Assembly (NCBI GenBank): GCA_020638595.1
Contig: JACKIG010000009.1
Location: forward strand, 62,001-126,000
DNA length: 64,000 bases
Origin: Rhodospirillaceae bacterium
Lineage (GTDB): Bacteria > Pseudomonadota > Alphaproteobacteria > DSM-16000 > Inquilinaceae
Direction of reading: 5' to 3'
A program made the position numbers and the translations under genes. How positions within the stretch are numbered: the first letter of the stretch is position 1; each line of letters opens with the position of its first letter. Below the pieces are notes generated by a model. The model saw nothing but the letters and a program-made list of their open reading frames with translations, ran no database searches and was not told the origin of the DNA. Below, piece after piece: positions 27,868-37,012 of this stretch.

Positions 27868-30800
27868 GCTTGCACCCCGGCATTCGTCACGGTCGCACCC
27901 TGCGGGGCCGCCGTTTCGCCCCGCCGCCGTCGGACCAGCTGCTCCGCATGGTCGAGGCTGACCGACACCAGCTGCGACAGGCCGCGTTCGGGCATGGTGA
28001 CGCCGAACAGGCGGTCCACCCGCGCCATCGTCATGCGGTGGTGGGTGATCACCAGGAACCGGGTCGTTCCCTCGCCGCCCAGCTCGTCCAGCAGCCGGCA
28101 GAAACGGTCCACATTGGCGTCGTCCAGCGGTGCGTCGACCTCGTCCAGCACGCAGATGGGCGTCGGGTTGGTCAGGAACACGGCGAAGATCAGGGCGATC
28201 GCGGTCAACGCCTGTTCGCCGCCCGACAGCAGCGACAGATGCTGCAAGCGCTTGCCCGGCGGGCTGGCGAAGACCTCCAGCCCGGCATTCAGCGGGTCGT
28301 CGGCGTCCACCAGCTTCAGATGCGCCTGGCCGCCGCCGAACAGCCGCATGAACAGGTGGCGGAAATGCCCGTTGACCAGCTCGAACGAGTTGATCAGCCG
28401 TTCGCGGGCTTCCTTGTTCAGGCTGGCGATGCCGTGGCGCAGGCGGTCGATGGCGGCGGTCAGGTCGGCACGCTCGCTGATCAGCCCCTCTATCTGCTGC
28501 GACAGCTCCTGAAGCTCCACCTCCGCGCGCAGGTTGACGGGGCCCATGGCCTCACGCTCCCGCATCAGGCGGGCAAGGCGGGCCTCGATGGCGGCTTCGT
28601 CCGCGTCGCCGGGGACGTCGCCCGATGCCGCCTCGGCGACGGCCGGGTCGGCATCGGCCCCTAGGCGTTCGCGGATGCGCGCCTCAACGGTGGCCACCGC
28701 CGTCTCCGCGGCGGCCAGGGCCGCTTCCGCCCGCACCCGGGCTTCGCGCGCTTCCACCAGCCGGGCTTCGGCTGCCTTCGCCTCCCGATCGGCGGTCGCC
28801 TGGCGGGTTTCGGCCACGGCCAGGTGGTCGCTCTGCCCGCGCAGCGCGGCCTCGGCCTCGGCCAGCCGGTCGAACAGCCGGCCCCGCTCGGCAGCCAGCT
28901 CGGCCGGGCGCTGGGCCAGGCCGCCGGCTTCCTCGCGCGCGGCGGCCTGGCGCGCCTGCAGGTCGGCCAGGCGGCCGTCGGCCGTGGCGGTGCGGGCGCG
29001 CCATGTCTCGGCCTCGTGGGCGATCGCCTCCAGCCGCCGCCGGCGGGCCGCGGCCTCCCGCCGGACGGTGTCCAGGGCTGCGCGGGCGGCGACGGCGGCC
29101 CCGCGGCGTTCGGCGACGGCCCCGCGGGCCGTCTGCGCCTGCTCGCGCAGGGCGGTCTCGTCGCCCAGCGCGGCCTCGGATGCCTGTGCTGCGGCCAGCG
29201 CGTCGGCGGCGGCCTGCCGGTCGGCGTCCAGGCCCGACAGCCGGGACGCCAGGGCCTCCAGCCGCGAGCGATGGCGACCCGCCGCTTCCTCCAGCTGGGT
29301 GCGCCGCGTCCGCGCGTCGCCGGCTGCCCGGAAGGCATGGGCGACGGCCTGGCGCGCCCCGGTCACGGCCTCGCGAAGCTGGCGGCTGAGCGCCGCAGCC
29401 GGGGCCAGCCGGTCGGCCGCCTCGGCCGATTGCGTCCTGGCGGCCGCGATCTCATGCGTCAGGGCCTCCAGCCGGTTGCGCTGGGCCAGGCGCACCGCCG
29501 CCGGTGACGGCGCACCGGGGGCCGCGACGTAACCGTCCCAGCGCCACAGCCCGCCGTCGCGGCTGACCAGCTCCTGCCCCGGCTGCAAATGGGGCAGCAG
29601 CGCGTCGCCGGCCGCGCGGTCCGCCACCAGACCGATATGCCCCAGCCGGCGGGCGGCCGCCTCGGGTCCCGTAACGACGGCGGATAGGGGCTCGGCCCCC
29701 GACGGCAGGGCCTGCGGCGCCTCGATCGGGGGCAGCGCGCGCCAATGCGCCGGGGCGTCGGTGCGGGTCGACGCCTCCAGGTCGTCGCGCAAGGCCGCCG
29801 ATACCGCCGCCTCGTAGCCGGGCGTCACGCGCATCCCTGCCGCCAGCGACGCATCCGCCCCCGCCTTGCCACCGACGGCGCCGGCCAAGGCCTTCTGCAA
29901 CCCGTCCGCTTCCGCCAACAGGCGCGACAGGGCCGCTTCGGCGTCGCGATGGCGCGCGGCCGCCTCCGCCTCGGCCACGCGGGCGGCCTCCTGCGCCTCC
30001 TCGGAGGCTTCCAGGTCGCCCTGGGCGGCGGCCAGGGCGGCTTCGGCGGTGTCCAGCGCCCGCGCGGCGGCCTGCACGTCGCCGGGATCCACCGCCTGCT
30101 CGCGGTCCCGTTCGGCCCTGGCCTGGCCCAGGCGGTGCTCGATCTCCGCCAGGCGCCGCTGCAGCTCGCCGACGCGGCGGGCTGCCGCCCGACGCTCGGC
30201 CTCGGCCGCGGCCACCGCCTCGGTCAGGGCTTGCAGGCGGGCCTCGTCCGCCGCCAGCGCCGTGTCGGCCTCCGCCAGGATGCGGGCGGCCTCGGCCTCG
30301 GTGCCGGAATCCTGTGCGGCTGCTGCCGTCAGCGCCGCCTGCTCCTCCGCCAGGCGCGCCAGGGCGCCGTCGGCCTCGCGTTTCAGCGCGGCTTCCCGCT
30401 CCAGGTCCGCTGCGATCTGGCGCAGCTGCCGCTCGATCTCCCCCTGGCGCTCGGCGATCCGCTCGGCTTCGCGGTCCAGGCGCTCGCGTTCCGCCGCCAG
30501 GGCACGCAGGCGCGTCGCCGCTTCGGCTTCGGCCTGGCGAAGGGCCGGCAGGGCGGCGCTGGCGTCGGCCGCTTCGCGTGCCGCCGCGGCGGCTTCGCGG
30601 GTGTGGTCGGCCACGGCCGCCTCGCGCTGTGCCAATGCGGCGCGGGCCGCCTCGCGCTCGGCCGCGGCCGCCGCCCAGCGCAGCCGCAAGAGCGCGGCGT
30701 CCGTCTTGCGGATCGTTTCCGACACCGTGCGATAGCGTGTCGCCTGGCGGGCCTGCTTGCGCAGGCTGCCTTCCTGCTGCTGCATGGCCAGGATGACGTC

Positions 30801-31418
30801 GTCCAGCCGCTGCAGGTTATCTTCCGCGGCGCGCAGGCGCTGCTCGGCCTCCTGCCTGCGGCTGTGGACGCCGATGATGCCGGCGGCTTCCTCCAGCAGC
30901 AGGCGCCGTTCCGCCGGCCGCGCGCCGATCAGCACCGCCACCCGGCCCTGGCTGACCAGTGCCGCGGACCCTGGGCCCGACCCGGAATCCTGGAACAGAA
31001 GCTGCACGTCGCGGGCGCGCACGCTGCGGCCGTTGATGCGGAAGTCGGACCCGACGCCGCGTTCGATCCGCCGGCTGACCTCCACGGTCTCGCACAGGTC
31101 GTAGGCGGGCGGGGCGCTGCGGTCGGCATTGTCCAGCGACAGCACGACCTCGGCCAGGTTGCGCGCCGGGCGGTCGGACGTGCCGCCGAAGATGACGTCG
31201 TCCATTTCCTGTCCGCGCAGGCGCCGGGCGGAATTCTCGCCCATCACCCAGCGCAGCGCTTCCACCAGGTTCGACTTGCCGCAGCCGTTGGGGCCGACAA
31301 TGCCCGTGATCCCGGGCTCGATCACCAGCTCCGTCGGTTCGACGAAGGACTTGAACCCCTGGAGGCGAAGCCTGGCGAACTGCACGGACGGTTGCGGCCC
31401 CTTAGGGCAGGATGACAT
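27864..31418 (-). CDS. smc: Chromosome segregation protein SMC
   Basis: The condensin-type ATPase that compacts and separates sister chromosomes. The 1184-residue length is normal. Walker A GIVGPNGCGKSNLVEALRWVMGE near residue 35 opens the protein. A long Ala/Glu/Arg-rich coiled coil runs to a central hinge near 525-640 (VTPGYEAAVSAALRDDLEAS), then a second coiled coil, the signature LLSGGEQALTAIALIFAVF, and Walker B PICVLDEVDAPLDDANVDRF. The ATG at 31418 lies in a palindrome (ACATCAGG/CCTGATGT). A GTG at 31385, giving VQFARLRLQGFKSF at once, has an AAGGGG upstream and may be the true start. Confidence 0.96.
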   Translation of the reverse strand: MSSCPKGPQPSVQFARLRLQGFKSFVEPTELVIEPGITGIVGPNGCGKSNLVEALRWVMGENSARRLRGQEMDDVIFGGTSDRPARNLAEVVLSLDNADRSAPPAYDLCETVEVSRRIERGVGSDFRINGRSVRARDVQLLFQDSGSGPGSAALVSQGRVAVLIGARPAERRLLLEEAAGIIGVHSRRQEAEQRLRAAEDNLQRLDDVILAMQQQEGSLRKQARQATRYRTVSETIRKTDAALLRLRWAAAAAEREAARAALAQREAAVADHTREAAAAAREAADASAALPALRQAEAEAATRLRALAAERERLDREAERIAERQGEIERQLRQIAADLEREAALKREADGALARLAEEQAALTAAAAQDSGTEAEAARILAEADTALAADEARLQALTEAVAAAEAERRAAARRVGELQRRLAEIEHRLGQARAERDREQAVDPGDVQAAARALDTAEAALAAAQGDLEASEEAQEAARVAEAEAAARHRDAEAALSRLLAEADGLQKALAGAVGGKAGADASLAAGMRVTPGYEAAVSAALRDDLEASTRTDAPAHWRALPPIEAPQALPSGAEPLSAVVTGPEAAARRLGHIGLVADRAAGDALLPHLQPGQELVSRDGGLWRWDGYVAAPGAPSPAAVRLAQRNRLEALTHEIAAARTQSAEAADRLAPAAALSRQLREAVTGARQAVAHAFRAAGDARTRRTQLEEAAGRHRSRLEALASRLSGLDADRQAAADALAAAQASEAALGDETALREQAQTARGAVAERRGAAVAARAALDTVRREAAARRRRLEAIAHEAETWRARTATADGRLADLQARQAAAREEAGGLAQRPAELAAERGRLFDRLAEAEAALRGQSDHLAVAETRQATADREAKAAEARLVEAREARVRAEAALAAAETAVATVEARIRERLGADADPAVAEAASGDVPGDADEAAIEARLARLMREREAMGPVNLRAEVELQELSQQIEGLISERADLTAAIDRLRHGIASLNKEARERLINSFELVNGHFRHLFMRLFGGGQAHLKLVDADDPLNAGLEVFASPPGKRLQHLSLLSGGEQALTAIALIFAVFLTNPTPICVLDEVDAPLDDANVDRFCRLLDELGGEGTTRFLVITHHRMTMARVDRLFGVTMPERGLSQLVSVSLDHAEQLVRRRRGETAAPQGATVTNAGVQA

Positions 31419-31480
31419 CAGGCCGCGTCAGCCTGATGTCTGGCTCCCGCTCTCTTTCAAATGGTTAGAGCCTGACTGAC

Positions 31481-31505
31481 CGATGACGTCGGTCCGACGT
31501 CATCG
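31481..31505. repeat. Perfect 12-bp inverted repeat between smc and the DsbA-like gene
   Basis: CGATGACGTCGG, one base, CCGACGTCATCG. Without a T run on either strand it is not a clear terminator; it may stabilise or end the upstream transcript, or be a protein-binding site. Confidence 0.5.
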
Positions 31506-31537
31506 GATCAGGCGCCAGGCCGACGGCCCGGGGGGGA

Positions 31538-33724
31538 TCAGCCCCCCCGGCCCGCCTCCTCGATCCGGCGCGAGAACTCTTCCAGCGACCGGTTGCCGGT
31601 CAACAGTTCGCCGTCGATGATGAAGCTCGGCGTTGCCGAAACCCCGAACTCCTCATCCGCACGGGTCCGTTCCTCGACGATCGACAGCGCCAGCTCCTCG
31701 TCCGCCAGGCACGCATCGACATCGCCGGCCGAAAGCCCCGCAAGCTGGCCGATGTTGCGCAGGGCGGCCAGCGGGTCGTCGGCATGCGTCCATTCGGCCT
31801 GGGTTTCGAACAGCACGGCGACCGTCTGGTGATAGCTGGCTTCCGGCACGCATTGCGTCAGCATGCTGGCGGCCAGCGCCAGCTGGTCCAGCGGATAGTC
31901 CCGGAAGATGAACTGCACCTGCCCGGTATCGACGAACTGCTCGCGCAGCTTCGGCCAGGTTTCGGTGTGGAAACCGGCACAATGGCCGCAGGTGAACGAG
32001 GCATACTCGATGATCGTGACCGGGGCATCGGGGTCGCCGACCGGATGGTCGACCCGCTCCGACGGCGGGAAGGCCGCGACGGCTTCGGTCACTTGAACCG
32101 TGCCGCCTTCGGCTTCGGCAGGCGGCGTTGCCGCCTGGCCGGCAGCGTCGGCAGCATCGGCCAGCTGTTCCTCGACCTCCTCCAGGGTCTCCGCGACGGT
32201 GGCCTCGGCTTCCTCGGCGGTCTCCTGTGCTTCCGCGATCGTGTCCTCCGCCTGTTCCACGACCTCTTCCACAGCCTCTTCGGCCTGCTCGACGACGTCG
32301 GCCACCGACGGGATGGTGGTGGGCGCAGGCGTGGCCGCGACGGCCGGGGTGGCGTCCGGCACGGCCTCTTCGGCGGCCTCAGTGACCTCCTCCGCCGCCT
32401 CTTCGGCAGCGGCGACGGTTTCCTCGACCTCCTCGACCGCCTCTTCCACCGACTCCTCGACCTGATCGACGACGTCGGCGACCGTCGGCGCGTCCGCTGT
32501 GGCGGGTGCGACCGTGGCGGCCGGGGCGTCGGCGACCTCTACCTGTTCAGCGGCCTCCTCGACGGCGGCTTCGACCTCGCCAACGGCCTCTTCGGCCTCC
32601 GCAACCGTCTCCTCGACCCGCGTTTCGACCGCTTCCGCGACCTGTTCGACCGACGGCACCGGTGCGGTTGACGCCGCGGCTTCCCCGCCGATCGGCACAT
32701 CAGCCGGCTCGGTGGGCTCCTCGACTGCCGCATCGGCGGTGGCCGCGCCCTCTTCGGCCGGTTCGGCCGCGTCCTGGGCCTGCGACACCGCGGCATCCAC
32801 CGACGCTTCGGCCGTCTCCCCGGCGGTGTCGGCGGTCTCTTCGGCGGTTTCCTGCGCGGCTTCGGTGGCGTCTTCGGCCGTGGCGGGGGTCACGGTCTCC
32901 GCCGTCGGCGCGGCAGCCACCGCGGTTTCACCCGCCGTCGCCGGACTGGCCGTCAGGCCCGTCGCCACGCCCACCGGGGCGGTAACGCTGGTCGCCGGCG
33001 GTTCCGAACTGGCGGCCGCCGTTTCCTCGGTCGCGGCGTCCGCTTCCGCAGATGCCTCTTCGGTGGCGGGCTCGGCCGGTTCGGCCGAGGTTTCTTCCGT
33101 CGCGGGCTGCTCGACGTCGCCGGCAGGCTGCTCGGTCTCGGCGGCAGTTTCCTCGGTAGTGGGCTGCTCGGTCTCGGCGGCCGTTTCCTCGGTAGTGGGC
33201 TGCTCGGTCTCGGCGGCCGTTTCCTCGGTGGTGGGCTGCTCGGTCTCGGCGGCCGTTTCCTCGGTGGTGGGCTGCTCGGTCTCGGCGGCCGTTTCCTCGG
33301 TGGTGGGCTGCTCAGTCTCGGCGGCCGTTTCCTCGGTCGTGGGCTGCTCGGTGTCGGCGGCCGTTTCCTCGGTGGTGGGCTGCTCGGTCTCGGCGGCCGT
33401 TTCCCCGGTAGTGGGCTGCTCGGTCTCGGCGGCCGTTTCCTCGGTGGTGGGCTGTTCGGTCTCGGCGGCCGTTTCCTCGGTAGTGGGCTGCTCGGTCTCG
33501 GCGGCCGTTTCCTCGGTCGTCGGCTGCTCGGCTTCGGCGGCCGTCTCCTCGGCGGCGGGCTGTTCGGTCTCGGTGGCCGTCTGCCCGGTTGCAGGTTCGT
33601 CGGATGTCGACGTCTGCGCGGTCGGCGCGGGTTGCGGTTCGTCCTCGAATACGCCTGTCACCCACAGCACGACCCCGATGCCGACCAGCAGCACGAGGAT
33701 GCCCATCAAACTCTTGGCGTTCAC
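31538..33724 (-). CDS. DsbA-family thiol-disulfide oxidoreductase with a giant Ala/Glu/Pro/Thr-rich spacer
   Basis: A 728-residue membrane-anchored periplasmic protein. Residues 6-26 (LMGILVLLVGIGVVLWVTGVF) form a single N-terminal anchor. Residues about 30-540 are low complexity and highly acidic, and include 12 tandem copies of a 12-residue unit EQPTTEETAAET (about residues 55-200). Residues about 550-728 are a DsbA/BdbD-like thioredoxin fold with active site CGHC in EYASFTCGHCAGFHTET and cis-proline in VSATPSFIIDGEL. Relatives at this locus, upstream of smc, are usually 200-300 residues. Codon-level repeat identity suggests recent expansion. The thioredoxin domain probably sits on a long flexible tether that could reach across the periplasm. 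Confidence 0.88.
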   Translation of the reverse strand: MNAKSLMGILVLLVGIGVVLWVTGVFEDEPQPAPTAQTSTSDEPATGQTATETEQPAAEETAAEAEQPTTEETAAETEQPTTEETAAETEQPTTEETAAETEQPTTGETAAETEQPTTEETAADTEQPTTEETAAETEQPTTEETAAETEQPTTEETAAETEQPTTEETAAETEQPTTEETAAETEQPTTEETAAETEQPAGDVEQPATEETSAEPAEPATEEASAEADAATEETAAASSEPPATSVTAPVGVATGLTASPATAGETAVAAAPTAETVTPATAEDATEAAQETAEETADTAGETAEASVDAAVSQAQDAAEPAEEGAATADAAVEEPTEPADVPIGGEAAASTAPVPSVEQVAEAVETRVEETVAEAEEAVGEVEAAVEEAAEQVEVADAPAATVAPATADAPTVADVVDQVEESVEEAVEEVEETVAAAEEAAEEVTEAAEEAVPDATPAVAATPAPTTIPSVADVVEQAEEAVEEVVEQAEDTIAEAQETAEEAEATVAETLEEVEEQLADAADAAGQAATPPAEAEGGTVQVTEAVAAFPPSERVDHPVGDPDAPVTIIEYASFTCGHCAGFHTETWPKLREQFVDTGQVQFIFRDYPLDQLALAASMLTQCVPEASYHQTVAVLFETQAEWTHADDPLAALRNIGQLAGLSAGDVDACLADEELALSIVEERTRADEEFGVSATPSFIIDGELLTGNRSLEEFSRRIEEAGRGG
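33129..33560. repeat. 36-bp tandem repeat array inside the DsbA-like gene
   Basis: About 12 nearly identical 36-bp units, each encoding EQPTTEETAAET on the minus strand, with single-base variants (for example Gly for Glu and Asp for Glu in two units). The first copy after the anchor is the most diverged. Such arrays are prone to slippage, so copy number may vary between strains. Confidence 0.9.
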
Positions 33725-33792
33725 CTATGCCTCCCAGGATTGAAGAACCGCGATCTTACGCAAAGGTCATCACGCATCGCAATAAAACGGCC

Positions 33793-34266
33793 TCACCGCG
33801 GCATTCGCGCGCGACTGCTGCCGAGCACCGCCCTGCCCAGCGCATCCAGCCGCTCGCGAAGCTCAGGCTGGTCGATGCCGGCCAGTGTGGCATCCAGCCT
33901 GGCTTCCTGTTCCGCCGTCAGCGGCCGGACCGGTGTCGCCGCGCGGGGACGGCTGATACGGCCGGGCACCAGCCGGATGCGGCCGACCGCCCGGAAGCCG
34001 AAATGGCCGTTCAGCCGCTCGATCAGGCGCGGGCCTTCATGCTGCAGCTCCAGCGCGTCGGCGGGATCGACGCGCAGGGTCAGCTCGCCGCCGTCGGTGC
34101 CGGGCCGTGCCGGCGCCATGCGCTGCGGCACCGCCTTGGCCGCCAGCTCCGGCCCGGCGATCAGCGGCCACTGCGCCAGCAGGGCGGCAAGCTGCGTACG
34201 CCGGCGCCCCAGTGCCTGGCGGGTGATGGCGCCGACCGCCCGATGAAGCGTGCGAGGCTGCGACAT
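33793..34266 (-). CDS. dciA: DciA-type helicase-loading protein (DUF721)
   Basis: A 157-residue protein of the DUF721 family, the ancestral operator of DnaB helicase loading in bacteria lacking DnaC. The N-terminal KH-like domain is visible as LGRRRTQLAALLAQWPLIAGPELAAKAVPQRM, followed by GELTLRVDPADALELQHEGPRLIERLNGHFG. The C-terminal part is charged and helical. It lies between the DsbA-like gene and mutY, as in many alphaproteobacteria. Confidence 0.85.
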   Translation of the reverse strand: MSQPRTLHRAVGAITRQALGRRRTQLAALLAQWPLIAGPELAAKAVPQRMAPARPGTDGGELTLRVDPADALELQHEGPRLIERLNGHFGFRAVGRIRLVPGRISRPRAATPVRPLTAEQEARLDATLAGIDQPELRERLDALGRAVLGSSRARMPR

Positions 34267-34364
34267 GGTGGCTCGAACCCGTTGCGGACTCCGCCCGTGG
34301 AGGGCTAACGATCAGCCGTTCCGCTAGTTCCGAATTCCGTCGATTTCGTGACGTGCCCCCCCGT

Positions 34365-35459
34365 ATGCCAGCCCCGGCCGACCTTGCCAATACGCCAGTA
34401 CCTGCCGACGCCGGCCTCTTGTCGCGTCTGCTGTTGGCCTGGTACGACCGCCATGCGCGGCGGCTGGCCTGGCGCGCCCGCCCGGGCGAAGCCGCCGATC
34501 CGTACCGTGTCTGGCTGAGCGAGATCATGCTGCAGCAGACGACGGTCGCCGCCGTGGATGCCTATTTCCGGGATTTCGTCGTCCGTTGGCCGCGCGTGGA
34601 GGACCTGGCGGCCGCACGCCTCGACGATGTGCTGACGGCGTGGGCCGGGCTCGGCTACTACGCAAGGGCGCGCAACCTGCACCGCTGCGCCATCGCGGTG
34701 GCCGGCGACCATGGCGGGCGGTTTCCCGAGGACGAGGCGGCGCTGAAGCGCCTGCCCGGCATCGGCGACTATACCGCCGCGGCGATCGCCGCCATTGCCT
34801 TCGGACGCCCCGCCGCGGTGATGGACGGCAATGTCGAGCGGGTGATGGCGCGCCTGCTGGCGGACCCCACGCCGTTGCCCGCCGCCAAGCCGCGCCTGAA
34901 GGCGGCGTTGCGCCGGCTGGTGCCCCCGTCGCGCCCCGGCGACTTCGCCCAGGCGATGATGGACCTGGGGGCCGTCATCTGCACGCCGCGCAAGCCGCGC
35001 TGCGTCCTGTGCCCCTGGCAGCAGCCATGCCGCGCCAGGGCCGGGGGCATGGCCGAGGCGCTGCCGACAAAGGTGGAGAAGGCGGAACGGCCGACCCGCC
35101 GGGGCGTCGCCTTCTGGGCGATGGCGCCGACCGGCGCGGTCCTGTTGCGCCGACGCCCGGAACGGGGGCTGCTGGGCGGAATGATGGAGTTCCCGTCAAG
35201 CCCGTGGCGGACGGGCGGCATGCCCGACCTGGGCGAGGTGCTGGACCATGCCCCGGCGGTGGGGCAGTGGCGGCTGCTTGGTGGCCGGGTGCGCCACACC
35301 TTCACCCACTTCCACCTGGAACTGACGGTGGCAGCCGCATGCCTGCCGGCGCCGCCCGAAGGGATATGGGTCCTGCCGGAGGCGCTGGGCGACCACGCGC
35401 TGCCCACCTTGATGCGCAAGGTGGCCGGCCACGCGATCGCCCAGCTCTCGCGGTCCTGA
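34365..35459 (+). CDS. mutY: A/G-specific adenine DNA glycosylase
   Basis: Removes adenine mispaired with 8-oxoguanine, complementing MutM. The 364-residue protein has the helix-hairpin-helix region LKRLPGIGDYTAAAIAAIAF with the catalytic Asp in VMDGNVERVMARL, the QQTTVAAVDAYF motif, and the iron-sulfur loop C-x6-C-x2-C-x5-C in CTPRKPRCVLCPWQQPC. The C-terminal NUDIX-like domain starts near 240 and contains VRHTFTHFHLEL. A GTG at 34353 would add four residues. It is divergent from dciA. Confidence 0.95.
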   Translation: MPAPADLANTPVPADAGLLSRLLLAWYDRHARRLAWRARPGEAADPYRVWLSEIMLQQTTVAAVDAYFRDFVVRWPRVEDLAAARLDDVLTAWAGLGYYARARNLHRCAIAVAGDHGGRFPEDEAALKRLPGIGDYTAAAIAAIAFGRPAAVMDGNVERVMARLLADPTPLPAAKPRLKAALRRLVPPSRPGDFAQAMMDLGAVICTPRKPRCVLCPWQQPCRARAGGMAEALPTKVEKAERPTRRGVAFWAMAPTGAVLLRRRPERGLLGGMMEFPSSPWRTGGMPDLGEVLDHAPAVGQWRLLGGRVRHTFTHFHLELTVAAACLPAPPEGIWVLPEALGDHALPTLMRKVAGHAIAQLSRS

Positions 35460-35472
35460 GGGACCCCGGCTG

Positions 35473-35931
35473 TTACCGCGGTGGCAGCTCGGAAATGTGG
35501 AGCGTCGCCGATGCCAGGCCGCCGAAGCTGCCGACCCAGATGTCATAGAGGCCGGCCTGCGGTGCCGAGAACGACACCAGCGGGTTCAGGCCATTGACGT
35601 CGTCGCTGCAATACCACTGCTGGTCGGGGCCGTTGATCACCAGCGTCGTATCGCTGTCCGACGTGACGTAGATGTTCAGCGGCAGGGCGCCGGGTTCGAA
35701 GACCAGGTCATAGTCGGGCGCGTCGGCGATCAGGCCACGGCATTCCGGGCCGAGGTTGGACGCGTCGATGCTGCCGCCGGCCTGAAGCACCACCGAATGG
35801 GGGTCCGGCTGGAACCCGGACGTCAGCTGGATCGACCCGTAGGTGGGGTCCAGCTGCCAGTTCTGGGCGACGGCCGTGGCCGCGACCGCCAGGACGGCCA
35901 GCCCGCCGGCAACGATGGGGGTGATCTTCAT
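35473..35931 (-). CDS. Small secreted protein with a PPC-like beta-sandwich
   Basis: A 152-residue exported protein of unknown role. An N-terminal signal peptide (TPIVAGGLAVLAVAATAVA, cut before QNWQL) is followed by PTYGSIQLTSGFQPDPHSV, a CRGLIADAPDYDL segment, and TLVINGPDQQWYCSDDVNGL with VSFSAPQAGLYDIWVGSFGG. The last part resembles pre-peptidase C-terminal domains, which are carbohydrate- or protein-binding beta sandwiches, not proteases. No catalytic triad is seen, so names such as peptidase S1 given to relatives are unsupported. The two cysteines may form a disulfide. It converges on mutY with 13 bp between the stops. Confidence 0.75.
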   Translation of the reverse strand: MKITPIVAGGLAVLAVAATAVAQNWQLDPTYGSIQLTSGFQPDPHSVVLQAGGSIDASNLGPECRGLIADAPDYDLVFEPGALPLNIYVTSDSDTTLVINGPDQQWYCSDDVNGLNPLVSFSAPQAGLYDIWVGSFGGLASATLHISELPPR

Positions 35932-36057
35932 TTGGGATATCGTTCCTTCGTGGGTTTTGCGTTGGCGGCCCGCATGTCCGACCGGCCGTGTGCCGGCGCC
36001 TCGGTCGTCCGGGATCCGCGGGCGCGATTGAACGGGGAGACTTGGTCGAAATTTGGG

Positions 36058-36891
36058 CTAGGACCGCGGGGGCAGCAGGCCGAAGAAGCCGGCGATGGCG
36101 TCGACCTGGGCGTCCAGCATGTGCCGGCCGGCATGGGTGGGAAGGCCGCGGGCCTCGGCCTGCGCCAACAGGCGGGTGCGCGCCGGCTTCATGATGACGT
36201 CGACCACCAGCGTGCCCGGCGCCAATGCCTGCACGTCCAGCGGCAGCGGGTCTTCGGCCGCCATGCCCAGGGGCGTGGCGTTGATGGCGATATCCGCGGG
36301 TTCGGCCTGCGGGCCGGCCGTCGGCCGCAGGTGGGGGCAGGCATCCGCCACCCGCCGGGCCAGGGCAACGGCCCGTTCGGGCGCGATATCCCGGATGTGC
36401 AGCCGGGCGATCCCGGCCTCTGCCAGGGCGAAGGCGATGGCGCTGCCGGCCCCGCCGGCGCCGACCAGCAGCGCGGATCTGCCGGCAACCGCGTGGCCGC
36501 GCCCCGCCAGGCCGGCGACGAAACCGCGGCCGTCGAACATGTCGGCCAGCCAGCCGCCCTGCGGCCGCCGCCGCAGGGCATTGACCGCGCCCACCCGCTG
36601 TCCCATGGGCGCCACCGCGTCGGCGAGCGCGGCCATGCGCGGCTTGTGCGGCACGGTAACGATGATGCCGTCGAGATTGGCGATGGCCGTCAGCCCGGCG
36701 AGCCCGATGGCCAGGTCGGCCGGCGCGATCTCGACCGGGACCAGCACCGCCGGCACGCCCAGGCGCCCGAACAGCCGGTTGAACACGGCGGGCGAACGTG
36801 CCTGGGCGATGGGGCAGCCGATGATGGCATAGAGCCGCGTCGCCCCGTCCACCGGCATCGCCACGCCAACCCCGTCCGCATCCTCGCCCAT
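36058..36891 (-). CDS. Shikimate dehydrogenase-family oxidoreductase (AroE/YdiB-like)
   Basis: An NAD(P)-dependent reductase of 3-dehydroshikimate or quinate-type substrates. The 277-residue protein has YAIIGCPIAQARSPAVFNR at the N-terminus, the catalytic lysine in IIVTVPHKPRM near residue 75, ADMFDGRGFV in place of the usual NTDG (the catalytic Asp is kept), the dinucleotide loop LLVGAGGAGSAIAFAL, and the closing MLDAQVDAIAGFFG. The NTDG substitution and the RDIAPERA loop after the Rossmann motif suggest a specialised paralogue rather than housekeeping AroE. The ATG at 36891 has a GGGGGG upstream; 36858 is an alternative. Confidence 0.82.
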   Translation of the reverse strand: MGEDADGVGVAMPVDGATRLYAIIGCPIAQARSPAVFNRLFGRLGVPAVLVPVEIAPADLAIGLAGLTAIANLDGIIVTVPHKPRMAALADAVAPMGQRVGAVNALRRRPQGGWLADMFDGRGFVAGLAGRGHAVAGRSALLVGAGGAGSAIAFALAEAGIARLHIRDIAPERAVALARRVADACPHLRPTAGPQAEPADIAINATPLGMAAEDPLPLDVQALAPGTLVVDVIMKPARTRLLAQAEARGLPTHAGRHMLDAQVDAIAGFFGLLPPRS

Positions 36892-37012
36892 CCGCACGCA
36901 CCCCCCATTTCGCACAGGCTGGATCTGTGCCCGGCGACCGCGCACCATACCGCAAATGCCGCACAGGCGCCGCCCGGCTGCCGCAACGGCGCATCACGAG
37001 GACCCCCGCCCC

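Noticed and set aside
33129..33560. CRISPR-like array because of regular repeats
   Set aside because: Units are contiguous without spacers and encode a peptide repeat.
32499..33743. Long plus-strand open frame of 414 codons, rich in Ser, Ala and Val
   Set aside because: It is the antisense reading of the repeat array in the DsbA-like gene; no domain, no ribosome binding site, and composition follows from the repeat.
35473..35931. Serine peptidase identity
   Set aside because: No His-Asp-Ser triad motifs; length and PPC-like end do not fit a protease.
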